DNA of 45,211 nt, from assembly GCA_019634955.1 (NCBI GenBank), contig JAHCAK010000033.1, positions 1-45,211 on the forward strand, in the 5' to 3' direction. A model generated the notes under the pieces. It ran no database searches. It saw only the letters and a list, made by a program, of their open reading frames with translations, and was not told where the DNA came from. Positions 7,687 to 16,369 of the stretch are shown in pieces (positions within the stretch are counted from its first letter, which is position 1; every line of letters begins with the position of its first letter). Origin of the DNA: Burkholderiales bacterium (lineage in GTDB: Bacteria > Pseudomonadota > Gammaproteobacteria > Burkholderiales > Usitatibacteraceae). A program made the translations under genes and the position numbers.

Positions 7687-7687
7687 G

Positions 7688-7756
7688 ATTTGACCGGTTC
7701 CGTGGACCGGTTCCGCGGAACCGGTCTGTTGACCGGCTCCGCGGACACGGTCAAAT
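7688..7756. repeat. Compound palindromic repeat built from a GACCGGTTCCG unit
   Basis: The gap between the DUF2863 stop and the AraC start contains a perfect 22-bp palindrome (7705-7726, half-site GACCGGTTCCG) flanked by further direct and inverted versions of the same half-site at 7692, 7731 and 7754. The outermost arms ATTTGACCG (7688-7696) and CGGTCAAAT (7748-7756) pair as well, so the 69 bases can fold into nested hairpins. It could be a dispersed REP/MITE-like element or a multi-site operator for the AraC gene; there is no poly-T tract after it, so it is not a simple terminator. Confidence 0.75.
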
Positions 7757-7765
7757 TGGAGGCCC

Positions 7766-8698
7766 ATGGACGCCCTATCGGAGGTGCTGCGCGTTTCGGG
7801 CCTGGCGGGCGCGGTGCTGGCCGACGCGACGGCCGGCGGCAACTGGTGCGTGGCAGTGCCGGCCTCGGCGACGCGCGCGTTCGCGCACGTCGTTCTCGAG
7901 GGGGAGTGCAGCCTGAAGGCCGGGGACGCCGAGGCCATCGCGCTGCGGACGGGCGACGTGGCGTTCCTGCCGCATGGCGAGAGCCACCTCCTCGCCACCG
8001 ACCTCGCCCTCGCGCCCACCCCGTTCGCGACGCTCCTTCGCCCGCCCGTCGCGGGAGAGCTCGCCCCCGTGACGCTGGGCGGATCGGGGCGGCGCACGCG
8101 CTGGGTCACCCTCGCCATCACCGCCGACCGGCACCTCGCCGAGCCGCTCCTCGCCGCGCTGCCGGCGGTGACGCGCGCAAGCCTTCGCGGCACCGCGCCG
8201 CTCGCCTGGCTGGCCGATTCGCTGGGCCTCACGCTCTCGGGCACCGACGCGCCGCGCCCCGGCGGCACCGCCGCCCTCTCGCGCGTGGCGGAGCTGGTCC
8301 TGATCGAAGCGCTGCGCCGGCACGTCGAAGGCCTGCCACCGGGCGGCACGGGCTGGCTCGCGGGCCTCGGTGACCGGCACGTGGGCGCGGCCCTCGCGCT
8401 CGTGCACGGAAGGCCCGGCGAGCACTGGACGGTGGAGCGCCTCGCGCGGCAGGTCGGGCTCTCGCGCTCGGCGCTGGCGGACCGCTTCTCGCTCGTGGTC
8501 GGCGAGCCCATCATCGGCTTCCTCACGCGCGTGCGGCTGCAGCTCGCGGCCCACGAGCTCGCCACCACGGGGCACGCCATCGAGGCGGTCGCGAAGGGCG
8601 CGGGCTACGAGGCGGTGAACTCCTTCTCGCGTGCCTTCAAGCGCGCCTTCGGCAAGCCGCCGTCGAAGTGGCGCCGCGGCGCGAGGCGCCGGCGCTGA
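7766..8698 (+). CDS. AraC-family transcriptional regulator with cupin sensor domain
   Basis: 310 residues. The N-terminal half is a cupin (AraC_binding/cupin_6 type; [14 protein letters not shown] at about residues 70-83 is the cupin motif). The C-terminal 105 residues carry two helix-turn-helix motifs ([17 protein letters not shown], then [20 protein letters not shown] and [15 protein letters not shown]). Members of this subgroup often regulate a neighbouring oxidoreductase or esterase gene; no such target is adjacent here. GGAGG at 7758-7762 precedes the ATG. The upstream compound palindrome lies directly against the ribosome-binding site and could be its operator. Ligand unknown. Confidence 0.92.
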   Translation: MDALSEVLRVSGLAGAVLADATAGGNWCVAVPASATRAFAHVVLEGECSLKAGDAEAIALRTGDVAFLPHGESHLLATDLALAPTPFATLLRPPVAGELAPVTLGGSGRRTRWVTLAITADRHLAEPLLAALPAVTRASLRGTAPLAWLADSLGLTLSGTDAPRPGGTAALSRVAELVLIEALRRHVEGLPPGGTGWLAGLGDRHVGAALALVHGRPGEHWTVERLARQVGLSRSALADRFSLVVGEPIIGFLTRVRLQLAAHELATTGHAIEAVAKGAGYEAVNSFSRAFKRAFGKPPSKWRRGARRRR

Positions 8699-8702
8699 AC
8701 CC

Positions 8703-9782
8703 TCAGCCCGCGGGCCGGTAGAAGGCGAGGTTCGCCTCGAGGCGCGGCCGCTGGTCCCCGGGCACCGCCCCCGAGCCCAGCGCCCGCTCCAGGGCCGCGC
8801 GCCCCTCGTCGATGGCGCCCACGTACCAGGCCGCCGCGCCCAACTCGTCGAGCGCACGCCACGCGTAGGCGGCCGCATCCACGAAGAGGATGTCCGCCGG
8901 GCGCGGGATGGCCGCGGCCTGCCGCGCGAAGAGGTGCGCGAGCGCCCATTCGCCGCGCTCGCGGTGCAGCCGCGCCAGCTCGACCAGAGGCTCCGCCCGC
9001 GCGGGCCGCGCCTGCCACGCCTCCAGATACGCGCTGCGCACCTCCGCGAGCGGCGCGCCCAGCCGCTCCGCGAGACGCGCCGCCTCGTACAGCGCGCACC
9101 ACCGCTCCTCTTCCCACCCGCCCATGCCCGCGCGGCGAAGGTACGCCTCGCGCGCCTTCGCGAGCTCGCCCGCGTCGCGCCAGCTCTGCGCGAGGTAGAA
9201 AGCGTTGCGCGCGTTGCCGGGCTCGATGGCGAGCGCGCGCTCGAGCGCGGCCGCGTCCTTGCGGAAGGTCTCCGGGTCGCGGCTTCGCGCGCCTTCGTGG
9301 CGGCGGTCGATCCACGGGCCGTCGAGCGGCACGGCACGGTGCGCGGGCGTCGAATCGAGGTACTCGTGCACCACGCCCACCCAGCGCCACTGCAGCCTGT
9401 CCGAGACGAGCAGGCACTGCCGGTACTCGCTGCCCGCGCTTCGCAGGGCGAGGAGGTACGCGTCGGCATCCATCGCGGGCCACGCCCACCCTTGCGGCGC
9501 GTGGAAGACGTTGTCCGCATCCATCGTGAGGATGTAGCCGGCCTTGCCGCGCGCGAGCGCGATCGCCTCGCTGCGGTTGTGGCCGAAGTCGCGCCACGGC
9601 CGCTCGTGCAGCTCGCCGGGGATGCCCGCGAGGTGCGAGCGGATGATCTCCTGCGTGCCGTCGGTCGAGCCCGTGTCGACGATGACCCAGTGGTCGATGT
9701 GCGGGCGCACGGAGTCGAGGCACCGCCGGATGACCGGCGCCTCGTCCTTCACGATCATGTTGAGGCAGACGGTGGGGCGCAC
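8703..9782 (-). CDS. Family 2 glycosyltransferase with C-terminal TPR-like helices
   Basis: 359 residues. The N-terminal 95 residues are a GT-A fold: [35 protein letters not shown] and the nucleotide-sugar/metal motif MDADNVF. After residue about 180 the protein is helical with TPR-like repeats ([19 protein letters not shown] ...), the arrangement of protein- or peptide-modifying GT2 enzymes. No signal peptide or membrane span, so cytoplasmic. Start is GTG at 9782. It is divergent from the collagen-like secreted protein (132-bp gap), and a second GT2 follows that gene. The context suggests glycosylation of the Thr-rich collagen stalk, which is an inference. Donor sugar cannot be read from sequence. 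Confidence 0.88.
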   Translation of the reverse strand: MRPTVCLNMIVKDEAPVIRRCLDSVRPHIDHWVIVDTGSTDGTQEIIRSHLAGIPGELHERPWRDFGHNRSEAIALARGKAGYILTMDADNVFHAPQGWAWPAMDADAYLLALRSAGSEYRQCLLVSDRLQWRWVGVVHEYLDSTPAHRAVPLDGPWIDRRHEGARSRDPETFRKDAAALERALAIEPGNARNAFYLAQSWRDAGELAKAREAYLRRAGMGGWEEERWCALYEAARLAERLGAPLAEVRSAYLEAWQARPARAEPLVELARLHRERGEWALAHLFARQAAAIPRPADILFVDAAAYAWRALDELGAAAWYVGAIDEGRAALERALGSGAVPGDQRPRLEANLAFYRPAG

Positions 9783-9914
9783 GCGGGAGGTCGGGAGGGC
9801 GGAAGTTCGTCGCGGAGCCGCAAGGATAGCGCGTTAGAATGCCCTGCCCGATCGCCGCCCGTGCACACGGCCCGCGAAACGAGTCGCATCGACCAATCAA
9901 CCAGGGAGTGTCCA

Positions 9915-11699
9915 TTGAAGAACAACAACCGCCACGGATTCGCACCCCGTCCCCTCGCGCTGGGCATCGCGCTCCTCTTCGCCGCACCGGCCGCGCTGGC
10001 CTCGCAGGGCGGGCACGACCCGCTCGTGGCCATCGACCGCAACCGCGCCGCGATCATCGCCGACATCGCGCAGGGCTTCCAGGGCGAGTACGCCCGCGAG
10101 GCGCAACTCACGCCCGAGGGCGCAGCCGCGGCGCTGCAGGGCCGCCTCGCCAAGCTGCGCGCCGACCGGCTGCTCGCGGCGAGCCTCGCCTCTAGCTACG
10201 CCTCGCTCAAGACGATCCTCGCCGAGGCCGACACCGGCGCGGCCACCGCCTTCGCCGCCGCGCGCAACAAGGCGCTGGGCGACGCGAACCGCGACCTCGT
10301 CTACACGCCGCTCGCCCCTTGCCGGCTCATCGACACGCGCGGCGAGGGCGCGCCCATCCAGGGTGGCGCTTTCGCACCGGGCGAGCGCCGCGCATTCGTG
10401 CCGGCCGGGGCCTGCGGCGTTCCCGCCACGGGCGTCTCGTCGCTGATGGTCTCGTTCACGACCTGGAACCTCACGCCGACGAGCGGCGGCTACCTGTCGC
10501 TCCTCGGGCCGGGCGCGCCGGTCGCGATGACTACCGACATCTTCGAGTTCGGGCGCGCGTGGTCGGCGGCGAGCACCGTCGTGCCCGCCGGCGCGTCAGG
10601 ACAATTCGACGCGTTCGTGGCCAACGCGTCCGCGCACCTCGTCGTCGACGTGCTCGGCTACTTCGGCCCGGCCACGGTGTCCATCGGCACGGCGCAGATC
10701 GCCGACGGCGCCGTGACCGCGGCCAAGCTCGCGTCGAACGGTTGCGGGGCGGGCCAGGTGCTTCAGTTCAACGGGACGGCGTGGGTGTGCGCCGTGGCCG
10801 CAGGCCCCACCGGTGCCACGGGGCCCACGGGCGCCGCGGGCCCGACCGGGCCGATGGGGCCGACAGGCCTGCAAGGGCCCACCGGCCCGGCGGGCAGCAT
10901 CGGGCCCACCGGCGCGCCCGGCGCCCAGGGCACCACGGGTCCGCAAGGCCCGCAAGGCGTCACGGGTCCCACGGGCCCCCAGGGCCTGCAGGGCATCCAG
11001 GGCATCCAGGGCGTCCAAGGCATCCAGGGACCGGCCGGACCCGTGGGCCCGACGGGATTCGCCGGCATCGATGGGCGCACCATCCTCAATGGCCCGACCG
11101 GCCCGACGGCGGGCGTCGGGTCCGATGGCGACTTCTGGATCGACACGACCAGCCAAGTCCTGTACGGGCCCAAGACGGCGGGCGCCTGGGGTGGCTTCGT
11201 CTCGCTCGTGGGCCCCGCCGGGCCGACGGGCGCGCAGGGACCCACCGGCTTGCAGGGTCCGGACGGTGCGACAGGTCCGACCGGTCCGACAGGTCCGACA
11301 GGTCCGACCGGTCCGACAGGTCCGACAGGTCCGACCGGGCCGACCGGGGTGCAGGGCCTCCAGGGAATCCAGGGAATCCAGGGCATCCCGGGCCCGCAGG
11401 GCATCCAGGGGCCGACCGGGCCCACGGGGCCGACCGGACCCACCGGTCCGACCGGGCCCGCGGGCGCCGCGCTCACGCTCTCGACCTTCAACACGCTAGA
11501 CAACTGCGACTCCACGACGAAGACCGTCGTGGCGACCTGCGGCGGCGCGACGACGCAGGTGGTGTCCGGGGGCTGCCACATCACCAATACCGGCAACGGG
11601 CTGCTGCTGTCGACCTACCCGAGCGCGGCGAACCAGTGGACCTGCGTCGGCTACTGCGACGGCGGATTCACGATCACGGCCTACGCCATCTGCAAGTAG
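9915..11699 (+). CDS. Secreted collagen-like protein with Gly-Pro-Thr repeats
   Basis: 594 residues from a TTG at 9915, preceded by AGGGAG (9903-9908); no ATG or GTG fits. A Sec signal peptide (hydrophobic about 14-30, cleavage after ALA) is followed by a helical segment. An Ig-like beta domain (about 133-251) follows, starting with PCRLIDTRG and ending DVLGYF, a module common in exported proteins. Two collagenous Gly-X-Y stretches (about 297-385 and 433-517), dominated by Gly-Pro-Thr and Gly-Ile-Gln, are split by a short [17 protein letters not shown] module. A six-cysteine C-terminal domain (518-594) could trimerise or cap the stalk. GPT triplets in BclA-type proteins are O-glycosylated, and a GT2 gene lies on each side. 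Expected to be extracellular or surface-anchored; no anchor is seen. Confidence 0.88.
   Translation: MKNNNRHGFAPRPLALGIALLFAAPAALASQGGHDPLVAIDRNRAAIIADIAQGFQGEYAREAQLTPEGAAAALQGRLAKLRADRLLAASLASSYASLKTILAEADTGAATAFAAARNKALGDANRDLVYTPLAPCRLIDTRGEGAPIQGGAFAPGERRAFVPAGACGVPATGVSSLMVSFTTWNLTPTSGGYLSLLGPGAPVAMTTDIFEFGRAWSAASTVVPAGASGQFDAFVANASAHLVVDVLGYFGPATVSIGTAQIADGAVTAAKLASNGCGAGQVLQFNGTAWVCAVAAGPTGATGPTGAAGPTGPMGPTGLQGPTGPAGSIGPTGAPGAQGTTGPQGPQGVTGPTGPQGLQGIQGIQGVQGIQGPAGPVGPTGFAGIDGRTILNGPTGPTAGVGSDGDFWIDTTSQVLYGPKTAGAWGGFVSLVGPAGPTGAQGPTGLQGPDGATGPTGPTGPTGPTGPTGPTGPTGPTGVQGLQGIQGIQGIPGPQGIQGPTGPTGPTGPTGPTGPAGAALTLSTFNTLDNCDSTTKTVVATCGGATTQVVSGGCHITNTGNGLLLSTYPSAANQWTCVGYCDGGFTITAYAICK
11274..11345 (+). 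repeat. 9-bp (Gly-Pro-Thr) minisatellite with 27-bp higher-order period
   Basis: Seven perfect copies of GGTCCGACM and one degenerate copy run head to tail inside the collagen gene. The last base alternates C-A-A-C-A-A-C, giving a 27-bp super-repeat. Near-identity at third positions, unlike the diverse codons elsewhere in the stalk, indicates recent slippage expansion. Units are multiples of three, so length changes would alter stalk length without frameshift. Confidence 0.9.
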
Positions 11700-11706
11700 C
11701 GCGGGG

Positions 11707-12471
11707 ATGGCGCGCGTCTCGGTCCTCGTCCAGAGCCACGAGCGGCCGGAGGGGCTGAGGCGCGCGCTGCTGTCGCTGCAGATGCAGTCGTACCGCGACT
11801 TCGAGGTCGTGGTCTCGGACGACAGCACGCGGGGCGAGGAAATCCGGGCCGTCCTCGACGGCCCGGCGGGCGCGGGGCTCGAGCTGCGGGTGGCGTTCAC
11901 GCCGCCCTGCGGCGCCGCCGAATCGATGCGCGAGGCCTTCGGGCGCGCGCGCGGCGAACTGGTGAAGATCCTGCACGACGACGACTGGCTCACGCCGCAC
12001 TCGCTCGCCTGCCAGGTCGCCGCGCTCGACCACCACGCGGACGCGAACGCCGTCTACGGGCAGGCCCTCATCAGCTACCCTCACGGCGACCGCCTCTACG
12101 CCTGCTTCGGCGAGCAGGCGCTGAAGGTGGAATCGGCGCAGTGGGTGGCGCAGTACGCGCGCGACGGCATGGGCCCCATCCAGTCGCCCGTCACGGCGCT
12201 CTACCGCCGGCACGCGGGCTTCCGCGTCATGTGGGACGAGTTCCGGGACCCGCGGCTGCGCGAGGCGGCAAGAAAGACCGGCGCCGGCACCGACGTGAGC
12301 CTGCAGGTGGACAACGCCGCCAGCAACCGCTTCGTCGTGCTGCTGCCCTACGTCGCCTGCGTGCTCGGCACCGACATGGGGTCCACCACGCAGGTCGACC
12401 CCGGCATCCCGGACTACTACCGGCGCTGGAAGGCGGAGTACGACACGCACCCGCCGTGGCGCAGGACCTAG
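11707..12471 (+). CDS. Family 2 glycosyltransferase
   Basis: 254 residues. GT-A fold features: an N-terminal VSVLVQSHERPEGLRRALLS strand-helix, VVVSDDSTRG, and the LHDDDW metal/nucleotide-sugar motif near residue 94. The C-terminal part is a variable acceptor region with no membrane segment. It starts 7 bases after the stop of the collagen-like gene, so it is almost certainly co-transcribed with it and is the best candidate for modifying its threonine-rich stalk. It is distinct from the divergent GT2 gene upstream, lacking TPR-like repeats. It converges on the esterase gene. Donor and acceptor are inferred, not shown. Confidence 0.87.
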   Translation: MARVSVLVQSHERPEGLRRALLSLQMQSYRDFEVVVSDDSTRGEEIRAVLDGPAGAGLELRVAFTPPCGAAESMREAFGRARGELVKILHDDDWLTPHSLACQVAALDHHADANAVYGQALISYPHGDRLYACFGEQALKVESAQWVAQYARDGMGPIQSPVTALYRRHAGFRVMWDEFRDPRLREAARKTGAGTDVSLQVDNAASNRFVVLLPYVACVLGTDMGSTTQVDPGIPDYYRRWKAEYDTHPPWRRT

Positions 12472-12493
12472 GAACGCTCCCCGGGGATCGCCC

Positions 12494-13600
12494 CTAGCGC
12501 AGCGCCTTCGTGAGGAATGGCAGCGACACGTCCATCCGGTAGTCGATGTCGGAGTGGGTGTCGTCGAACTCCTCGTAGCGGTGGCGGATGCCGGCTTCGG
12601 CCAGGCGCTTGGAGAGGATGCGCGTGCCGTAGTGGATGTGGTACTGGTCGCGCGCGCCGCAGTCGATGTAGATGCCGCGCAGCGACTTGAGCGCCTTCGC
12701 GTGCCCCGCCACCATGTGGATGGGGTCCTGCCGCTGCCAGCGCCGCCAGGCGTCCTCGAGCATCTCGCCCGTCTCGAGGTTGAAGGGCAGGCGGAAGCCG
12801 TTGGGCGCCTTCGGGTCGGGGTCGTAGGTCGCGGCCATGCACAGGTTCATGAGCGCGTGCCCCTCGGCCATCGTGAGCTTGGGCTTGGCCCACACGGCCT
12901 CGAGGAAGCGGCGCACGCGCCCGTCGTCGCGACCCTTGTCGCAGCCCTTCTCCATCTTCCTCGCGTCGTAGGGACCGGGCGCCGGCCTCTTCGCGCGGTA
13001 CTTCGCCAGCTCGTTCAGCGTGTTGGGCCAGTCGTGGTGGTAGACGAAGTCGAAGTAGGCGTCGCCCGAGTGATCGGCGACCGCGCCCCAGGTCTCGGGA
13101 TGCCTCATCCCGTGCACGATGGCGCCGTAGCCGCCGGAGCTCTTCCCGAAGCAGCCGCGGTGATCGCGCGTGGCGAGCGTGCGGAAGTGCAGGTCCACGA
13201 AGGGCACGATCTCCTTCACGAGGTAGTCGGCGTAGCGGCCGATCGCGGAGGAGTTCACGTACTGGTTGCCGCCCAGCGCCGTGAAGCAGTCGGGGAAGAC
13301 GATGATCGCCGGGGCCATCTTCCCCTCGTGCACGAGGCGGGCGGCGCGCTCGGGGACGTTCTCGGCGAAGTTCTTCCACGCGATGTGCGAGAGCCCCGAC
13401 CCGGTGAACCCGACCATGTCCACGAGGACCGGGAAGCGCCTTCCCCGGCCGCGCGTGGCGCCCTCGTCGTACTGCGGCGGCAGCCACACCGCCACGTTCC
13501 GCACGAACGGGTCGCGCAGGGGGTTGTCCTTGAGGACCTTCGAGACGTGCTCCAGCACCACGACGGTGCCGGGCTTCCACTTGGGGCGCTTGAGGGCCAT
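12494..13600 (-). CDS. Putative esterase, alpha/beta hydrolase (esterase D/Fes-like, PF00756)
   Basis: 368 residues. The nucleophile motif GKSSGG places the catalytic Ser at about 154 (G-x-S-x-G). DHSGD follows it, the 'DQYHIHY' region supplies a candidate acid, and 'DDTHSDI' near the C-terminus a candidate His. This is the layout of the putative esterase family that includes S-formylglutathione hydrolases, enterochelin esterases and mycolyltransferases. There is an insertion at about residues 190-260 compared with the smallest members. No signal peptide, so cytoplasmic. GGAG precedes the ATG by 6 bases. Substrate unknown; a formylglutathione role is unlikely given the extra length and no adjacent dehydrogenase. 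Confidence 0.83.
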   Translation of the reverse strand: MALKRPKWKPGTVVVLEHVSKVLKDNPLRDPFVRNVAVWLPPQYDEGATRGRGRRFPVLVDMVGFTGSGLSHIAWKNFAENVPERAARLVHEGKMAPAIIVFPDCFTALGGNQYVNSSAIGRYADYLVKEIVPFVDLHFRTLATRDHRGCFGKSSGGYGAIVHGMRHPETWGAVADHSGDAYFDFVYHHDWPNTLNELAKYRAKRPAPGPYDARKMEKGCDKGRDDGRVRRFLEAVWAKPKLTMAEGHALMNLCMAATYDPDPKAPNGFRLPFNLETGEMLEDAWRRWQRQDPIHMVAGHAKALKSLRGIYIDCGARDQYHIHYGTRILSKRLAEAGIRHRYEEFDDTHSDIDYRMDVSLPFLTKALR

Positions 13601-13666
13601 GGGGGGCTCCGCGATTTCGATCCGCGAAGCTTAAGGCAAAGGCGGCGGAACCGCAGATGGAAGGCG

Positions 13667-13811
13667 GGGGAACCGCAGATGAACGCAGATGAACGCAGAT
13701 GGTTCATGGGCTCGGTGACGACCTGCCTCTCGCCGCCCATCGCGCCACGGCCACGATGCAAGGCGGGTTCACCGATCATCTGCGTTCATCTGCGTTCATC
13801 TGCGGTTCCCC
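13667..13811. repeat. 35-bp perfect inverted repeat element (CGCAGATGAA units)
   Basis: Left arm 13667-13701 and right arm 13777-13811 are perfect 35-base reverse complements enclosing 75 bases. Each arm is itself a tandem array of a 10-base CGCAGATGAA unit capped by GGGGAACC. A further partial left-arm copy (GGAACCGCAGATG) lies at 13647-13659. It sits between the esterase and the efp terminator and encodes nothing. The form is that of a small non-autonomous palindromic element rather than a terminator, which is present separately just downstream. Confidence 0.85.
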
Positions 13812-13841
13812 AAGACAACAAGGGGCGCCGAAGCGCCCCTT
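13812..13841 (-). terminator. Rho-independent terminator after efp
   Basis: On the minus strand a 9-bp GC-rich stem (AAGGGGCGC paired with GCGCCCCTT, 13820-13841) closes a TTCG tetraloop and is followed by a U-rich GTTGTCTT. It lies 24 bases after the efp stop codon. Confidence 0.9.
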
Positions 13842-13865
13842 GCCAGGACCGAGCGGCGGCGGAGA

Positions 13866-14423
13866 TCAGTTCACGCGGCGCTTGTACTCGTTGGTGCGCG
13901 TGTCGATCTCGATCTTGTCGCCGGTGGCGCAGAAGGCCGGCACCTGCACCTCGTGGCCGTTGGCGAGCTTCGCGGGCTTGAGCACCTTGCCCGAGGTGTC
14001 GCCGCGCACGGCGGGCTCGGTGTAGGTGACCTCGCGCACGACCGTGGTCGGGATCTCCACGGAGATCGCGCGCCCCTCGTAGAAGGTCGCCTCGCAGGGC
14101 ATGCCCTCCTCGAGGTAGGCGAGCGCGTCCGTGAGGACTTCCTTCTCGATCTCGTACTGGTTGAAGTCGCCGTCCATGAACACGTACATCGGGTCGGCGA
14201 AGTAGGAGTAGGTCACTTCCCGCTTCTCGAGCATGAGGAGCTCGAACTTCTCGTCCGCCTTGTACACGGTCTCCGTGTTGGAGCCGGTGAGGAGGTTCTT
14301 GAGTTTCATCTTCATGGTGGCGGCATTGCGGCCGCCCTTGTTGTACTCCGCGCGGAGCACGACCATCGGGTCCTTGCCCACCATGAACACGTTGCCGCTG
14401 CGCAATTCCTGAGCCGTTTTCAT
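13866..14423 (-). CDS. efp: Elongation factor P, Arg32 (rhamnosylated) type
   Basis: 185 residues, full length, with the three OB-like beta domains of EF-P. EF-P binds between the P and E sites and relieves stalling at polyproline. The acceptor loop reads NKGGRNAA with arginine at position 32; this is the type activated by EarP with dTDP-rhamnose, rather than lysine modified by EpmA/EpmB. earP is present in the window (24191-25339). In many beta- and gammaproteobacteria the two genes are adjacent; here about 9.8 kb of catabolic genes lies between them. Efp has its own -10-like TAAAAT and a strong terminator, so it appears to be transcribed alone. The polyproline tracts seen in nearby proteins (for example the hydroxy-acid oxidase linker) fit a need for EF-P. 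Confidence 0.97.
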   Translation of the reverse strand: MKTAQELRSGNVFMVGKDPMVVLRAEYNKGGRNAATMKMKLKNLLTGSNTETVYKADEKFELLMLEKREVTYSYFADPMYVFMDGDFNQYEIEKEVLTDALAYLEEGMPCEATFYEGRAISVEIPTTVVREVTYTEPAVRGDTSGKVLKPAKLANGHEVQVPAFCATGDKIEIDTRTNEYKRRVN

Positions 14424-14446
14424 AATTCCGTCCGAAATATCCGCCG

Positions 14447-14486
14447 CCCACCGCCCGGTGGGTGATCGAAAAAGCCTTGTATTTTA
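14447..14486 (-). promoter_or_regulatory. efp promoter region and leader hairpin
   Basis: Minus-strand TAAAAT (14486-14481) is a good -10 without a clear -35. Between it and the ATG lies a perfect 7-bp inverted repeat, CCCACCG/CGGTGGG (14447-14462), which would form a hairpin in the leader just upstream of the efp ribosome-binding region. Role of the hairpin is not known. Confidence 0.45.
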
Positions 14487-14537
14487 ACCCCTTGGCGGGG
14501 TTCTTGGCCAGCCTGCCCGGACGGGGCGCCACGGGCC

Positions 14538-16100
14538 CTAGGGAGGCACCCCGGCCCGGGCCTTGATGCCCAGCGTGGTCGCCAGGCGCCCCTGCATGGC
14601 GTCGACGAAGCGGCAGAGGTAAGCGCGCGTCTCGCGCGGGTCGATCACGTCCTCCACGGCGAAGGCCTCGGCGGTGAGGAGGGGCGAGGCCAGCTCGCGA
14701 AGCTGCGCCTCGAGCTCGCGCAGCTTCGCCGCCGGATCCGGCGCCGCCTGGATCTCGCGCTTGAAGGCCGCCGCGGCGCCGCCCTCGACGGGCAGCGAGC
14801 CCCACTCGGCCGAAGGCCACGCGATCTTGAAGTCCAGGCCGTTCTTGTCGGTCGTGCCCATGCCCGCCATGCCGTAGCACTTGCGGATGACGACGGTGAG
14901 CATCGGCACGGTCGCCTGCAGGGCGATGTAGACGCTGCGCATCCCCTCGCGCAGCGTCGCCGCCTGCTCGGCCTGCTGGCCCACCATGAACCCCGGAACG
15001 TCGACCAGGAAGACGATCGGGATGTGAAAGGTGTCGCAGAGCTGGATGAAGTGGGCCTGCTTGCGCGCGGCCTTCACGTCCATCGCGCCGCCGTTCACCA
15101 TCGGGTTGTTGGCGATCACGCCGACCACCTTCCCGTTCAGGCGCGCGAGCGTGGTGATGACGGCCCGGCCGAACGTGGGCTGGATCTCGAAAGTCGAATC
15201 GCGGTCCACGACGAGCCCCAGGAGCTTGCGCATGTTGTAGGGCTGGCGGCGCTCGCGCGGCACGATGGTGAGCAGCGCCTCCTCGCGCCGGTCGGGCGGG
15301 TCGTCGCAGGCGACCGCCGGCGGAAGCTCCCAGACGTTCTGCGGCATGTAGGAGAGGTAGCGCCGGATCATCGCGAAGCAGTCGCCCTCGGAATCGGCCG
15401 CGTTGTCGATGGTGCCGGCCATGTCGACCGCCACCGCCGCCCCGCCGAGCGCTTCCTTGTCGATCTTCTGCCCCAGGGACCTCTCGACGACCGGCGGGCC
15501 CGCGGCGAACACCTGGCTCGTGCCCTTCACCATCACCGACCAGTGGGCGAGGATCGCGCGCCCCGCGGGCCCGCCGGCGGCCGTGCCCATCACGGCGCAC
15601 ACCACGGGAACCTCGGCCATCAGCTGCACGGAGCGCTCGAAGCCGTGGACGCCCGGAAAGACGGTGTAGCCGCGCCGCGTGGCGGAGGTGACGCTGCCGC
15701 CGGCGCCGTCGATGAGGTTCACGAGCGGAATGCGGTACTCGTGCGCCAGGTCCTCGACGAAGCCGCCCTGCCCGCCCTTGCGGCGGTCGCTGCCCCAGCT
15801 CGTGCCGCCGCGCACGGTGAAATCCTCGCCTCCGACGGCCACGGGGCGGCCGTCGATGCTCGCCAGCCCCATCACGTAGGGCGCGGGGACGACCTTCACG
15901 AGCCTGCCGCCTTCGTAGGTGCCCTTGCCCGTGAGCTTGCCCACTTCCTGGAAGGAGCCCGCGTCCACGAGCCCGGCGATGCGCTCGCGCACCGTGAGTC
16001 GGCCTTGGGCGTGGTGGCGGTCGATCGCCTCCGGGCCGCCCAGCGCGTCGGCGAAGGCGCGGCGGCGCGCGAGCTCGTCGGCCTCCGGCTGCCAGGTCAC
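14538..16100 (-). CDS. Acyl-CoA carboxylase carboxyltransferase (beta) subunit, first of two
   Basis: 520 residues, the full length of PccB/MccB-type carboxyltransferases, which move CO2 from carboxybiotin to an acyl-CoA. Both crotonase-fold halves are present. The N-terminal half has RLTVRERI and the GAGGSVTSA oxyanion-hole region. The C-terminal half has VGVIANNPMVNGGAMD, an oxyanion Gly-rich turn and HIPIVFLVDVPGFMVG. Start is GTG at 16100, 1 base after the biotin-carrier stop, in one operon with the CoA-transferase. It shares the cassette with a second, different carboxyltransferase (18529-20088) but only one biotin carboxylase and one carrier. The acyl-CoA substrate cannot be assigned from sequence. 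Confidence 0.93.
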   Translation of the reverse strand: MTWQPEADELARRRAFADALGGPEAIDRHHAQGRLTVRERIAGLVDAGSFQEVGKLTGKGTYEGGRLVKVVPAPYVMGLASIDGRPVAVGGEDFTVRGGTSWGSDRRKGGQGGFVEDLAHEYRIPLVNLIDGAGGSVTSATRRGYTVFPGVHGFERSVQLMAEVPVVCAVMGTAAGGPAGRAILAHWSVMVKGTSQVFAAGPPVVERSLGQKIDKEALGGAAVAVDMAGTIDNAADSEGDCFAMIRRYLSYMPQNVWELPPAVACDDPPDRREEALLTIVPRERRQPYNMRKLLGLVVDRDSTFEIQPTFGRAVITTLARLNGKVVGVIANNPMVNGGAMDVKAARKQAHFIQLCDTFHIPIVFLVDVPGFMVGQQAEQAATLREGMRSVYIALQATVPMLTVVIRKCYGMAGMGTTDKNGLDFKIAWPSAEWGSLPVEGGAAAAFKREIQAAPDPAAKLRELEAQLRELASPLLTAEAFAVEDVIDPRETRAYLCRFVDAMQGRLATTLGIKARAGVPP

Positions 16101-16101
16101 C

Positions 16102-16323
16102 TCAGGACTCCAGGACGGCGAGCACCTGGCCCTCGGCCACCGGCTCGCCCTCCTTCACGCGGATCTCGGCGATCTTGCCCGTCGCCTCGGCGAGGACCGG
16201 GATCTCCATCTTCATGGACTCGAGGATCATGAGCGCGTCCTCCTCTCCCACCGAGTCGCCCACCTGCTTCACGATCTTCCAAACCGAACCGGTGATCTCG
16301 GACCTGACTTCCTTCGTCGCCAT
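16102..16323 (-). CDS. Stand-alone biotin carboxyl carrier protein
   Basis: 73 residues, consisting only of the biotinyl/lipoyl attachment fold. The biotin-accepting lysine is K38 in ESMKMEIPV, and the flanking Gly turns (VGDSVGEED, VKEGEPVAEG) are as in BCCP. It lacks the N-terminal Ala/Pro linker of AccB, and the BC subunit encoded at 20091 has no carrier domain of its own, so this small protein is the expected swinging arm. The frame extends upstream to 16383, but ATG 16323 gives the canonical domain start. Its stop is 1 base before the carboxyltransferase GTG. The downstream and upstream partners are on the same strand; the BC gene is divergent. Confidence 0.93.
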   Translation of the reverse strand: MATKEVRSEITGSVWKIVKQVGDSVGEEDALMILESMKMEIPVLAEATGKIAEIRVKEGEPVAEGQVLAVLES

Positions 16324-16369
16324 CGCGTGCCTTTCCGTGTCGAACCTGCCGTGACCGATGGGCGGCGCC

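Noticed and set aside
6265-8580. A 771-residue minus-strand open frame across DUF2863 and AraC
   Set aside because: It is composed of low-complexity Arg/Ser/Ala sequence and covers two well-supported plus-strand genes and the intergenic palindrome; a shadow frame.
10803-11465. CRISPR-like regular repeats
   Set aside because: The repeats are contiguous 9-bp codon triplets encoding Gly-X-Y, without unique spacers, in a signal-peptide protein.
14486-14502. AACCCC-TTGGC-GGGGTT hairpin as terminator of the carboxyltransferase gene
   Set aside because: On the minus strand the stem is followed by A-rich AAAATAC, not U residues, and it overlaps the efp -10 region.
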